Both the position numbers and the translations under genes were made by a program. Positions 12,501 to 24,200 of a DNA stretch of 64,000 nt are shown piece by piece. Source of the stretch: Lethocerus indicus. Taxonomy: Eukaryota > Arthropoda > Insecta > Hemiptera > Belostomatidae. Under the pieces are notes generated by a model. It made no database searches and was not told where the DNA came from. It saw only the letters and a program-made list of their open reading frames with translations. Position 1 is the stretch's first letter; each line of letters opens with the position of its first letter. The DNA lies in assembly GCA_019843655.1 (NCBI GenBank), contig JACDQD010000103.1:1178001-1242000 (forward strand), given 5' to 3'.

Positions 12501-15500
12501 GATTTTCTTTATTAGAACTTTACTTTCAGGAATAACTTATACCACATATATTGTTGGTATATTATTTTCTGAATGTATTGTCTTTTGTTTTTATCATTTC
12601 TTATTGTAAATAATTAAGGTAAAAAATTGAATCATGGACTTCCAGAATTTAATTAATAAGTGCCACCATTTTTTTATTTGTTACATATGAAAATGTGCCA
12701 CTTTTGTCCATCAAATTTAATTAGATTTATTAATATAATAAGATTAAATAAAAAACAACTGTAAATTTACTTTTATGTATTAATTTTTGAAGAATCAATA
12801 GCCTAAAAGTATTATGATATATTAAATTCAAATTATAAACGTAATCTAATTATAATTTATCCATTTGGTTTTTAGAAAGCACAAGAAGAAAAACTTAAAG
12901 CTGAAATTGAAGAAATGTTGAAGAAACGTCAGGAATACAAAGAAAAAACTAAAGGTGCTTTACTATTTGGAGACATGCCAGTGGAAAAGAAATCTGGGAA
13001 AGGTCGAGGTAAAAAACATGATATTATCAGTGATTCAGGAAGTGATGTTGAAGGAAGGAGCCCTAGTGATCAACCAAAGAGGTGGGTTGTATGATAATGT
13101 TTGGCAGATACATTTTTGTTATCATATTTCTCAATTTCTATTACATTTTATATGGGACCCAATATAATAATGATTTAAATTTATTTTATTTGTCTTATTA
13201 AAATCAATATAATATTGTATGATTCATTGTAAGAATTAATTGTAAAAATGTATTATCAAAGTTTGAAAAAGGTATGGAATGCAGTTTTTTTTGTGTTTAA
13301 CAATTATACCATTCAACTAATGATTAATATCTGCACATTTAGCCTATTTTGTCTGCTAAATTACTATTATGATTCATAGCATAGTTTATTAATTTCACAG
13401 TAGATCTGCTCTAAATTAACAACATATTTGGATAAAATATTTTAACCGGAGCCTCAGTAGCTCAGGGTATTGAGATTGGCGGTCGAATAGTACCAGCCAT
13501 TGAACATACACTATAAGATTGTCATAATTTATTAATATTATTTACACAAGTGAGATCTATTTTTACCTTGCTAATGGTTTTGAATGAATTTCATATTATT
13601 GGTATCTAAATATTAATATGGTATTCTATTCTCTTACAACTCTTACACTACCATTACTTTTTTTGTTTTAGGAAGGATGGTGGAGAGAAAAGGAAGCGAG
13701 GAGGTGGTGGAAAGAGATCAAAGAAGGGTGACAAGAAGCACCAACGAAGTGGAGGTGATAGTGAAAGTGGTAGTGATAGGCCAAAAGCCAAGAGGATTCG
13801 TAAAGCTGGAAAGGTGAGACAGTTTAAAAGAATACTCCTTGTGGTTTGAAACTTATTTATTTCTTTAAATTAATCCTGATCTGCAAATTTATAGAATTAT
13901 AATTTAAGAATTTGATTAATTCTAAAAGAGATGTATTACTAGTTCACTATGACTGCCAGTTTTTACATTGGAAGTTTAATTTTATTGTCACCTGTATATT
14001 ATTAAAAATATGTGCTTAAATTTTTTATTTGAAGGATGGTAAGGGTAAGGCCGGTAAGAAGAGAATCAAGGAAGAAGGGTTGACCACCAAGCAGAAATTG
14101 AAGATTGTGTCAAAGGAAACCATATCAACTAGTGAATCTGACAGTGACAGTGATAAATTGAAAATTGCTAGTGGGTATGTAATAATTCTGTGCACCTTGT
14201 TTTTACCTGTATGTTTACGCAATCAATATAGTGATGTACTGACATGAAACTTTCAGTGTTTTTTGCATGAGGTACAAATTAAAACCATAGGACCATTCAG
14301 GGTTTTTCAAGAATTAGTTCCCTAAGGATTAAATGTTATATTGGTTTATCTACATTAATTGTTTATTGAATTCTTTTCCTTTTGTAATTTAGTGGTGAGA
14401 GTGGTAGTGAAGGTGGAGGAAGGAAAGGTGGACGTAAGCGGATTGCATCTTCTGGATCTGAAAAGTCAAGGTCCAGATCCAGATCAAAGAGTGGATCAAG
14501 GTCAAGAAGTGGTTCAAGATCAAGGAGTAGGTCCAGATCCAAGAGTGGGTCAAGATCGAGGTCAGGATCAAGATCCAGGTCTGGTTCAAGGTCAAGGTCA
14601 GGTTCGAGGTCCAGATCTGGTTCAAGATCAAAGTCAGGTTCAAGGTCAAGATCTGGGTCCAGATCCAGGTCTGGATCCAGATCCAGATCGGGTTCTAGAT
14701 CCAGATCAGGTTCAAGATCTCGAAGTCAGTCAAGATCTAAATCAAGAAGCAGGTCTAAATCCAGATCCAGATCGGGTTCTAGATCCAGATCAGGTTCAAG
14801 ATCTCGAAGTCAGTCAAGATCTAAATCAAGAAGCAGGTCTAAATCAAGAAGCAGATCTAAGTCAAGAAGCAGGTCTAAATCAAGAAGCAGATCCAAATCA
14901 AGAAGCAGATCCAAATCAAGAAGCAGATCCAAATCAAGAAGTAGGTCTAAATCTCGATCAAGATCAGCCAGTGGATCAAGAAAATCTCGTTCAAGGTAAG
15001 ATGGGTAAATCTCACATGACAAAAAATAATATAACATGAATTTATTTATAAATAGTAGTCATGAATTAAATTAAAGTACAGTAGGTATTAGTAAATTGCA
15101 GCAGATTTGTTTAATGTTTTAGTAGAAACAACTATTTAAAACATTAGAGTTATTTTTTTAATATTATGACTAGAACTATTAATTTCATTAAAAAATAGTT
15201 TAAAACTATTACATTCAACTTTTAAAAAATAATTGTTTTTAAATATTGTTCATCAATGGAAAATTCTCTTAATAGGTCAAGGAGTGGTTCAAGGTCAAAG
15301 AGTGGTTCTCCTCAGCGATCTAGATCAGGATCTAGGTAAAATTTATATAAATGAATTTTATTTCAATATATACTTGTATATTAGTGGTAGATATTTTCCA
15401 ATGCCTTTAGTAGGCGTAATTTTCTTTATTATTTTAGTAATTATTATGATATCAGTACTGTATTATTCCTATGCTGCAAATAAGATATTACATAATATAA

Positions 15501-15959
15501 GAATATTAATATTGTGAATTTAGTTAAAAGTATGTCAACTGTATTAAATATTTAACTTATATTTCCAGAAGTGGCTCCAGAAGCAGATCAGGTTCATCAA
15601 GCAGGTATGGATGAGTAGTAAAATTACACAAACTTGCCTTCTTCTATTATATTATATATTATATTATAGTATATTACATTTCTACATGTTTTGAATTAAA
15701 TTTTGTTTAATTTTAGATCTCCATCTCCAGAAACAAGAAAATCAGTTTCAGGAAGTGATGAGGAGGGGTCTGGTTAGTATATTTATCAAGTGCTAAATAT
15801 TGCATTAGTGTATGATATCACAATTTTAATAAAGTTTTAAACTTAACTTTAATACACTAAAGGACATATACATTACGATATGTAGTTATTTATAATATGA
15901 AATGATTAATAATGTGTATTGTTTCAGGTGGTAAGGGTTCAGGCTCTGATAGCAATTAA
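4602..15959 (+). CDS. Ctr9: CTR9, Paf1 complex TPR subunit (complete, 25 exons, 1284 aa)
   Basis: Nuclear scaffold of the Paf1 complex, which travels with RNA polymerase II and promotes elongation-linked histone modification. Exons: 4602-4643, 4953-5051, 5131-5370, 5491-5637, 5717-5838, 5944-6139, 6547-6654, 6765-6887, 6998-7129, 7385-7563, 7769-7977, 8189-8370, 8509-8689, 8958-9106, 9296-9412, 9555-9700, 10040-10247, 12876-13081, 13672-13813, 14035-14174, 14393-14995, 15276-15335, 15569-15604, 15717-15772, 15928-15959. All junctions are GT-AG, phases agree, and the sum is 3855 nt. The start gives [10 protein letters not shown], as in animal CTR9. Residues to about 850 are TPR repeats with near-identical family blocks ([48 protein letters not shown]). 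A charged helix follows ([18 protein letters not shown]), then the [12 protein letters not shown] block. From about residue 1030 the tail is an Arg-Ser repeat domain. Intron 17 (10248-12875) is the longest. Confidence 0.96.
9428..9503. repeat. (AC)n-(AT)n microsatellite in Ctr9 intron 15
   Basis: A short AC run from 9428 passes into uninterrupted AT dinucleotides to 9503, lying 15 bases after the exon 15 donor. Likely length-polymorphic. No coding role. Confidence 0.95.
10248..12875 (+). other. Ctr9 intron 17, long and without a recognised element
   Basis: A 2.6-kb AT-rich intron separating the TPR/helical part from the charged C-terminal exons. A 90-codon antisense frame at 11564..11833 is hydrophobic, has no recognisable motif and begins and ends in AT-rich sequence. 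I see no transposon ends or conserved exon here. Confidence 0.6.
13446..13500 (+). mobile_element. Possible tRNA-derived SINE head fragment in Ctr9 intron 18
   Basis: The short block GCCTCAGTAGCTCAGGGT resembles the A box of a tRNA-type polymerase III promoter, and GGTCGAATAG about 25 bases on is a weak B-box match. No body or tail follows. At best this is a 5' SINE fragment, and it could be chance. Confidence 0.25.
14393..15959 (+). other. Arg-Ser (RS) domain-coding exons 21-25 of Ctr9
   Basis: Exon 21 (603 nt) plus four tiny exons (60, 36, 56 and 32 nt) encode about 260 residues dominated by RS, GS and KS dipeptides, ending SDSN. The true frame is fixed by splice phase (position 14394 starts a codon). 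The other plus frame and one antisense frame are also open over much of exon 21, because the repeated codons contain no stops in those registers, and they should not be annotated. RS domains bind SR-type splicing factors and are phosphorylated by SRPK/CLK kinases (family knowledge). Applying this to Ctr9 is inference. Confidence 0.85.
14675..14842 (+). repeat. 84-bp perfect tandem duplication inside the RS exon
   Basis: Copy 1 at 14675..14758 and copy 2 at 14759..14842 are identical by eye. At 28 codons each, the duplication preserves frame and lengthens the RS domain. Perfect identity suggests a recent event, or an assembly artefact. Confidence 0.85.
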
Positions 15960-16560
15960 TGCATTGTTGAATGCAAATGAAAATTGAGAAATTTTGGTTG
16001 CATTATATCGAAATATGTTGTGTAAAATCCTAACATGGTTAGCATGTTAGTGTTATTATTTTGTTGGCTTAAAAAAAATTGACTATATTTAAATACACAT
16101 TGGGAAAAAATGTATGTTAGTTTTTGGACATTTTAAACATTTACATTGCATTTTAAAACAAGTGACTATTGATCTACCGATGTGTAAATTTATATTAGTG
16201 TTAATTGTAATGAATATTCTATGTGCATATTATATAAATAAAGTTAAGTATTAATTAATAAGAAAGGTATATTTTCTGTACGTATTTAGATTTATCCTCT
16301 AATAATTATAATATGTTACTTGGATGTTTTTACTTTTTCATAGATATAGAGTCAGTATTTAAATATTGTAATTGTCCAAATAATAATTTTTGTATTTTAC
16401 ACTTACAAGTAAAGAGAATATATCACATACACATATTCCCATAGTGCATATTTTGTTTATAACTTAGTGACATATTTTGTGAAATCTGTTTGTGAAATCC
16501 TACGATAATGTAAAAAAATTCTATGTAATGGAATTAAATAAAGGATTTAATAAATGTTGA
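15960..16560 (+). other. Ctr9 3' UTR with two AATAAA signals
   Basis: AT-rich trailer following the TAA at 15957..15959. AATAAA occurs at 16237..16242 and 16537..16542, so short and long 3' UTRs are possible. Confidence 0.6.
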
Positions 16561-16934
16561 AACACTGGTAGTATTTTTATTTTACAAATATAAATTAGTC
16601 TTTTACAGTGAATTAGATAAAACAGGATTTTCATGGAGTGGTGTTACATAACAAAAATGATGAATGAAGGTTTACAATAGAAAATACAGAGGCAAGGTAT
16701 TTTAAAAATACCCATTTTAACCTATAATGGGTTAGTAATGCCAAGGGCCACCAGAATATAGATCCAACAAACAAAATAAGGTATAATTACTTGGCTTAGG
16801 GGCGTCCCTATTGGGAGGTAATAACTAGGATGAATGAACGCGATTCGTCATGAACGGTTTTTTTTTGAATATTTGAATTATCGAACGGGCGGTGGCCGAC
16901 GGCCGCGAGTCTTCGGCTCAGTGGCGGGCCGAAA
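16561..16934. other. Short intergenic spacer and promoter of first receptor
   Basis: A 375-base spacer whose last 60 bases become abruptly GC- and CpG-rich. The sequence CTCAGTGG (TCAGT at 16918..16922) matches the arthropod initiator and lies only about 15 bases before the ATG at 16935. No TATA box is obvious 25-35 bases further up. The initiator assignment is tentative. Confidence 0.35.
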
Positions 16935-19900
16935 ATGAGTAAGATCCCACTGTTGGGAATAATTCTGGGCTCGGTGGCCAGTTTCGATCTGAGAGGTTTG
17001 GCGCCGAGGGGGCCCAACCCGTTGGGGCCCGTCGTCAACGGCTTCCTTAAGGACACCCGCCATACGGCCCTCGTCAGGGACGACTCGAATTTTTCAGCGG
17101 CGGCCCTTCTTTGGCTGTTTGAGTTCGACCTCTCTTTCGAACTGTTCCGCGACATTGGTCAGGTGAAGCCGGGCAGTTACCTGCTCCTGCTGACCGATAC
17201 CCCGGCCGACCTCGACAAGGATTACAGGAAACACGAAGGGCCACTCTACGTCATCTCGGGCATACTTCCCAATGTAACTGAATATCCAGAACCTGTAAGC
17301 ATACTCACTACACATCAAAATTTTACAGGCCCTTATACGTGATATTGTGAGTGATGTATTGGATATTTGATTTCGTGAGGTAGTTTCCGAACTCTGAGGT
17401 CCAGGTACCGTAGTAAAATAACTTTGCTACAGGAAATGTTGGGCCAAATTTCCAATCTAATTCATAAAGATACGCATTATTCAACAGGCAATTTGACTCC
17501 TGATACAATTTTGAAAACATACAATTTTTTATAGTTATTATATCAGTGCCTCTCCATTGCTGTTTCACTCGAATCTCATTTCTGGAATTGCTTATGGAAT
17601 TATGATTTTGGAATGTGTCATAAAAGAGAAAAAAATTCTCAAAACTTCTCTTGGACTCTTGCCTTTTCTCTCATAATTTAAGTCATTAAAACATTTAAAT
17701 CTATAATTTCACTTTTATAGCCCAGCCTGTTTCTCCATTCGAACTTGTGGTATTTCTGCCACACTAACCACACGTCGTACAACGTCGATGTGAAGACCCT
17801 GGAAGCTGTTGAAATGACCCCTGAATGGGTTGATAAAGTGGTAAATAGGACTAAAATACGATTTACTAAAATGTGATATGAATTAGAAAGAAATTCGTAC
17901 GGTAGATAAATCTGCATTACTTTGCAGTTGAATCCAATGCCTTTCGAAGATATATTCAAGAAACCCGTGATCGTTCGCACATTCAACCTCACGATATTTG
18001 CGGAAACTGGTCGTATCCTGCCGAACGGCCGCCCAGGTATAGCTTTTGGCTCGATAAAGTTCTTCACGAACACCGAATTATAAAGGAAAGGGGAATTTAT
18101 TTTCATTATATCAGTTTGTATTAATTATATGAGGAATTTTATAACTTATTGACTCTAAGAGTCTTATTTTTTCCGTAACATAATATTTCATTGAAATATA
18201 GAAACCGACGATGTTTTCAGAATGGTCGGAAGGGATGGAAATGAGCCTTTTCGAAGAGGTGGCCCACCGAATGAAACTGAACTGGACCCTCCAGCCGTCG
18301 AACGGTTACGGGGTTCGGTTTCCGAACGGCACCTGGCTGGAGGGCATCCACTTCGACATCTCGGCCGGCGTCGGCGACGTCGCCTTCGCCCAGATCTGGT
18401 TGACGACCAACGACATCCACGCTGTCGACTTCACCTACCCGCTGGACCTCCACTGTCTCAGGTTCATCGTGCCCAGGGAAAAGGTGATGGGGCTCCAGTG
18501 GTACGCCATCGTGAAAACCTACGAGTGGCTGGTCTGGACGGTCGTCTCCGGATGCGCCCTCGTCGCCACTCTGGGGGTCAAAGTCGTATTCAGGGTCAGG
18601 ATCAAAATGGGAAAAGAGTCAAGTGGGTACATCTTTATTTGGAAACTAATTTAAATTGCCAACAGTAACTGGTTACGGGCCATAGTTATTTTTTTTTTAC
18701 TGTATACTGAATATTTTCGTACTGTAAACTTTTATTGGTTCTACGGTTTCAGGCGAACCGTCGATATGGTACATACTGTATCAGGTAATAACGATGCTGG
18801 CCCAGACTAACTACCCGAGCCCGGAGAAGGTGCGCGGATCGATGCGGCCGATGGTCCTCTCTTGGGTGCTCTTCTCCCTGCTTCTCTCCATCGGCTACTG
18901 CAGCAATCTCGTCTCCGTCCTCACCCGAACTAAGTACACGGATAAACTGAACACCGTCGAGGATCTCGTCAGGGCCAAGTGCCGTTGGGGCATCAACGGC
19001 AACCCGGAAAACGACCTCGTACTTAAAAACGAAGAGGTCAGTCTTCCGCGAAAACCAGTTCCGTTTTTACGGAGCCGCTTGATAAAATTTATCCAAATTG
19101 GAGCAAATGTTGTACTACAACATTTACAGTTCATTTTTACAATTTTCAAACTTATGAAACCATACGACGAAAAGTCGTCTAATTTATACTGGGGCCTTGC
19201 GGACCTCAGAGATCTGACGAACGAAAATTTTCCGACTTTCAGGACCCGGTGTACGTAAAATTCTGGAAGTACTACGCGGGCAACAACGACAGGGTGAAAA
19301 TCAAATGGGAAAAGTACAAATGCTACGCCGAGTTGGGCGAGAGCAACAGCAAGCTGTTCTACGTGCCCAAGGGCCACACCCTCGGCTCTTACAGAGACCA
19401 CGAAGCCTCAAACGAGTGTCTGGTCGGCCACTTGATAACGTACTGTACAATCAATATTTAGCATAATCTTCAAATTTTCTGACAACGGATTTTTAGAATT
19501 TCTGCGGGGGTATTTCGTTCCCTCGCAGGCACATATAAAATGTCCTCGTGGGGTATCCTGCACAAACTTCAGAATCACACCGAATAGTAATATTGGAACA
19601 GGGAATTTCAGAACGATCGATGGCTATCCGTGATTTCTTATCTGCCGACAGATTTTACCTGAAGAAGGGCTCGCCGCTGACCCGGCCTTTCAGTCTTCTG
19701 GTCTCGCTTATCAGGGAGACCGGCGTTATGAACCGTATCATGTTCGACGTGATTAAGTCCGAGCGTTTGAAGCGGTACATTGTCCAGAACGCGTTCACGC
19801 CGACCAGCACTCCGGACACGGGCCAATTCCGCAAGCTCAAACTTCAGTCGGTACAGGGACCGTTCTACCTACTCGGCTTCGGCATTCTTTGCGGCATCGT

Positions 19901-19961
19901 GGCCTTCATATTCGAAATCACAATGAAGACGATCAGAGTGCACACCGTGGACGATGAATAA
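16935..19961 (+). CDS. Ionotropic receptor (divergent iGluR family), gene 1 of a tandem pair, 593 aa
   Basis: Ligand-gated cation channel subunit of the IR class, expected in chemosensory neuron dendrites. Exons: 16935-17294, 17721-17840, 17928-18036, 18221-18622, 18753-19036, 19243-19439, 19652-19961; phases 0,0,1,1,0,2. It has a short hydrophobic N terminus (PLLGIILGSVASF) and an N-terminal region to about residue 190. S1 begins EWSEGMEMSLFEEVA, M1 is at about residues 300-321, the pore region contains YQVITMLAQTNYP, and M3 is SWVLFSLLLSIGYCSNLVSVLT, replacing the SYTANLAAFLT motif of glutamate receptors. S2 contains CYAELGES and GSPLTRPFS, and M4 lies at about 559-580. By my alignment the glutamate-binding Arg of S1 is replaced (TTNDIHAVDF), as in many divergent IRs. 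Coding GC is high compared with Ctr9. Subfamily not assigned. Confidence 0.88.
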
Positions 19962-21220
19962 TTAACACTGAATCTCAATTACCTTCTAGCTGTCTATAGC
20001 AGAGATTTATGCACAATAAAATATAATAAAAATTAATTTTCTGTTGTTTCATCCTACGCCATTTAGATAGAAGATCGCAGGAATGAGGTAGTCCGAACCT
20101 AAACGCACAAAAAAGAGCGTATTAGACTAATTATGAGCCTGTGATAAGGTTTTTTTTATTTGAATTTCCGCCAGGCATGTTTTTTGTTCCTATTAAATGT
20201 CTAATTTTTATTCGATTAAAGCTGCCGTGTCATGAATATTTCGTGCAATTTGGCATTCAAACGTATAACCCCGAAAATAAACAGTGTTAAATGACTGGGA
20301 TGAAGATATATGCATTCGCTCTATAGAGATGCAACAGATAGGTGACCATTTTCCGTGACTGTAATTCACGGTTATTGGCCACCGTAAACAAATGACCATG
20401 CGACGGCAAACGAAGGGTACAAACAGCCGGCATTATTCAAACCCATTTATGGGGTGGGGGGTCGGAATCGTCAAAGTGGCGGAAAAAGACATAACCGACG
20501 CTTAGGCGCCTCCACCTGTCATCCCAACACAGCCATATTGGGGTTCGCGTATTGGGAAATAGTGAAAAATCAAAATGACTTCTGGGTAATTTTTTTCTGT
20601 TTTAGTCGGCTCAGTTTGAGGCTAAATAAGCGAGAGGATAATAGGAATTTAAATTATTTTTTAAATTATTTCAGATACGATATGGAAAGTTCTCGAAGTT
20701 TGGAAACAAATTATCGAGGGAAATTTTATACATGTGCTATTCCTCTGGAGTACCTTACTTTACTCCTTTTATTTCTACTTAAATGGCCATTCAAGTGTAA
20801 AAATATTGAAAAAGAAAAGGTTCATACTAGCCCGGCATTTAATTCGGACGTATGACGGCGTTCCGAATAGACTAAACCAACATTACTTCTTCCTAGTCCC
20901 GTTGTTTTGTTGTGATGTTTTCCCCTTGTGAATAAATACTTTTAGGATCTGATTAAGTCTATTACAGCGCTGGTTATGTAATTATTATTCTAAATTAATA
21001 TTAGAAAATAATTTCGCCTTTATTTAAAACCTGGGATGAAAATATTTACGAAGAGTTTATTTATGAACTCGATTTTTTACCCGGGAATTCTGTCCATTTG
21101 CGCGACTGTGTCAACCTGTCCGTAACGCCGCATGAGGTATGAGTTATATGAATGCATTAGAGTAAAACCCCCGCCGCCGCGTCGGAATGGTTATTTAGTA
21201 ATTTCATTCTCATGCGACCG
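19962..21220. other. Spacer between the two receptor genes
   Basis: Contains the 3' UTR of receptor 1 with AATAAA at 20015..20020. A stretch from 20683 follows a good splice-acceptor-like sequence (AAATTATTTCAG) and is open for about 83 codons to 20931 in one frame, but it joins nothing that I can identify. Otherwise no gene is visible. Confidence 0.5.
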
Positions 21221-21258
21221 TATATATAGATGGGCGATATGTTTTGCCCGTGTATCAA
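21221..21258 (+). promoter_or_regulatory. Possible TATA-type promoter of receptor gene 2
   Basis: TATATATA at 21221..21228 lies 36 bases before the first in-frame ATG (21264), so transcription would begin close to the TATCAAC at about 21252..21258. This leaves a very short leader to 21264, or a more usual one to the second ATG at 21294. Confidence 0.35.
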
Positions 21259-21263
21259 CAACA

Positions 21264-24200
21264 ATGCGACAGCTCCGCATGTTGAAACCGGGGATGGATT
21301 TGACATCGGTTTTCGCGATTCTCTCCGTATTCCATTCGGGTCGCGTCCTGTGCCGTCTCTCTGGACTGGCGGGCTTTCGTGACCGCGACTACCTCGGCGT
21401 TTTCATGTTCGAAGAGCTCCTTTACTTCTTCGGGGGCACGAAAACGCTGCACGTTCTGCCGGACGATTCCGAATTTTCCCAAAGGGTGTTGGCCGAATTC
21501 CACAAAACAGATAAATGCTTAAACCTGATAAACGCCACGGCTCCAATAAAATTCGGGACCCAGATAATCTACACCAGTGAATCGTTGTCAAGCATCGAAA
21601 GCATATTCTTGAATCACGACGGGCCTTCATATATAATTCTGAATATATTTCCATCGTTGGAAATTTCAGTAACGGTTTGTACGGCCTTTTAAATTTATTA
21701 TCATGTTTTATTAAATTAATTGTAGGCGGATTGCAATATTTTAATTTATAAATCTGACAGGGTTTAATGGTAGTTTTTATTGGTAGGGCTTCGAAGTAAT
21801 ATCTTCAGTTGTATTCTGTCAGTAATATGTGAGTGTGTGGTACTTATGTCTGAAAGCTTAGCGGTAATAAAATATGGTAGAAGGCCATACCGGTCTAGCA
21901 TATCGCCGAACAAGCTAGGGAAGAAATAATGCATTAAATAGTTATGTTACTTGTTATAATCTATGTTGTGATACGTCTAACACTTATTCCACTTATTTCA
22001 AATACTAAATATTATAGATTAGACATCAGTATCTGGATATGTTTACAGTACAAACTGTTCCTAATGCCTAACGTTGAAGTATTTACAATCGACAATAGCT
22101 CCAGCGTGTATACGGTAGACAAAGAAAGTTCAAGTTGGATTCGCGTCTTTCCAAAGTCTGACTTGTTGTCGGTAAGATATAACAATGTTTGATTACTCAA
22201 TGTGACATCCTCATTGAAGGAATTTGTACAAGGAAGGAAGTCCCGTCCTTTAATTTGATCTTTATTTGATATCGGCAGGGTTTGGACTATTTGGGCGACC
22301 CTCGGCACAGGAGGATAAGTGTGAGTACGTTCAATTGCAGTATATTCTCGCTGAACGGCAAACTGAAAGCCAATGGGCACCCAGGTAAAACATTTTTCAA
22401 CATAATTTAACTATTTTCTAATATTAATTCATAACAGCGATTCAGGAATAACTTCGCGGGCATTTCAAAACCGCTAGTCTAAGCCGGCAATGTAGATCTG
22501 TCATGTTGGCCTAGTCTACTCAAGGCGCCGTAACAAGTGTGATAATTAAATGCCCACAGGTAACACGCGCATTTTGCTATTAATTGCAGTTTATTACCCA
22601 AATTTACGTAGTTTAAATTACTAAATATTCGAGAACTATATATTTCAATGCTAGATAATTATAATAATTGCACATGTTGCCGCCGCAATAAAAAGTAAAG
22701 TACCCATTAAGTTAATTTAATTATTTGCCATCAGTATTTTTATCTTACATCTACATCCCGTCAAAAATGTCTGCAGCATAGAACAGTTATAACAAGGCAA
22801 ACATCTAAATAGTGAGAAAAAATATTGTAGAAATTATAATATTAAAATTCTACAATCAAATTCTTGACTCTGTATTATATGAACTTAAACCAATAGGGGG
22901 TGTTGAAGATTCAGGCTGTATTTTTAATTTGTGATATTCTACTGATTACAATTTATAATCGTGTATATGCGCTTTCCTAGTAAGAATGTTTATGACGGTA
23001 AATTCGTGGCGACCAAAAAACAAATACGCTCACCTATTTCAGAATGGTCTGACGGTGTGGAGATGTTGGTGTTCATAGAAATAGCCCGCCACCTGAACCT
23101 GAATTGGACTGTGAGTTATTCGAGCGGTTTCGGTAATCTCCTGCCGAACGGGTCCTGGGACGGGGGACTGCACAAGGAAGTCGCCTCGGGGGATAAGGAC
23201 GTCGGCTTCTGCTCCACTTGGATATTTTCCGACGACCTGAACAGAATCGAAATAATATCCCCGTGGTACTTTCACTGCCTCACCTTCGTCGTGCCGAGGT
23301 CGAAAATACTCAAGTTCAACTGGGTGACAATTTTCAAAACCTACTCTCCGTTCGCGTGGCTTGCCTTCGTCGTCTCGATTGTGGGTACAATTATATTCTA
23401 CGAGTTCATTTCAAAGGCTCGAAAGAATCTTCGGAAAGGAAACCGTGAGTTTTTGTATTAATATTTCGCATAAATATTCAGATATGTTCAGGAATAAATT
23501 CGCGGTAAGGCTGCTGACGTGGAATACAAATCATAACTTTTACTTACGAACAACTTAGTAAATCAAGTTGTGGGGACCGTACAATAACCATTTAGCCCTC
23601 ACATTTTGCGCTCAAGAGGCTTCGGTTTCTTGCCAGTATTCCGTCAGCACACTGATGATCAGTATCAACTATTATTTCATGGTACAAACTGTGCGAGTGG
23701 TGACGGAATTCGGTGTGAGATCTTTCCATCGAATTTATATTTAATGTTGCAGGTAATTATGGCGCCGATATGAGCATCTATGGGATCGTGGTGGCGTTGA
23801 CGCGCATAGATTACCCGAAGCCCGAAACTGTTTTCGGCTCGGTGAGACCTCTTGTATGGGCGTGGACGGTACTCGGCCTCTTGTTTTCTGTCGGCTATTC
23901 CTGCAATTTGGTATCGGTTCTCACCAGACCGCTCTACTCAGAGAAGGTGAGGAACCTCGAGGAATTGGTCGAAGCAAAATGTCCTTGGGGCATGAACAGC
24001 TATCCCGAAAATATCAATATATTTAAGGAGGAAAAGGTAAGACTCTGGAGTTCAATATGCAGTCTTATTATTAAGCGATTTTTGGTGCTAATGATCCTTT
24101 AATTACTATGACACACTGGCTGTATTAATTAAGGCAATATAGTATGTGTTACTTTAACTTTTAACACTATTTAAACCCTTATTTCGTGTAATAAAATAAT

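Noticed and set aside
14359..15039. A 226-codon plus-strand frame rich in Asp, Gln and Pro, and antisense Leu/Asp-rich frames, across Ctr9 exon 21
   Set aside because: Splice phases from exons 20 and 22 fix the RS frame. The other frames are open only because the repeated RS codons lack stops in those registers.
18217..18668. Overlapping antisense and second-frame open reading frames in exon 4 of receptor 1
   Set aside because: Shadows of a GC-rich coding exon, which contains few stops in any frame.
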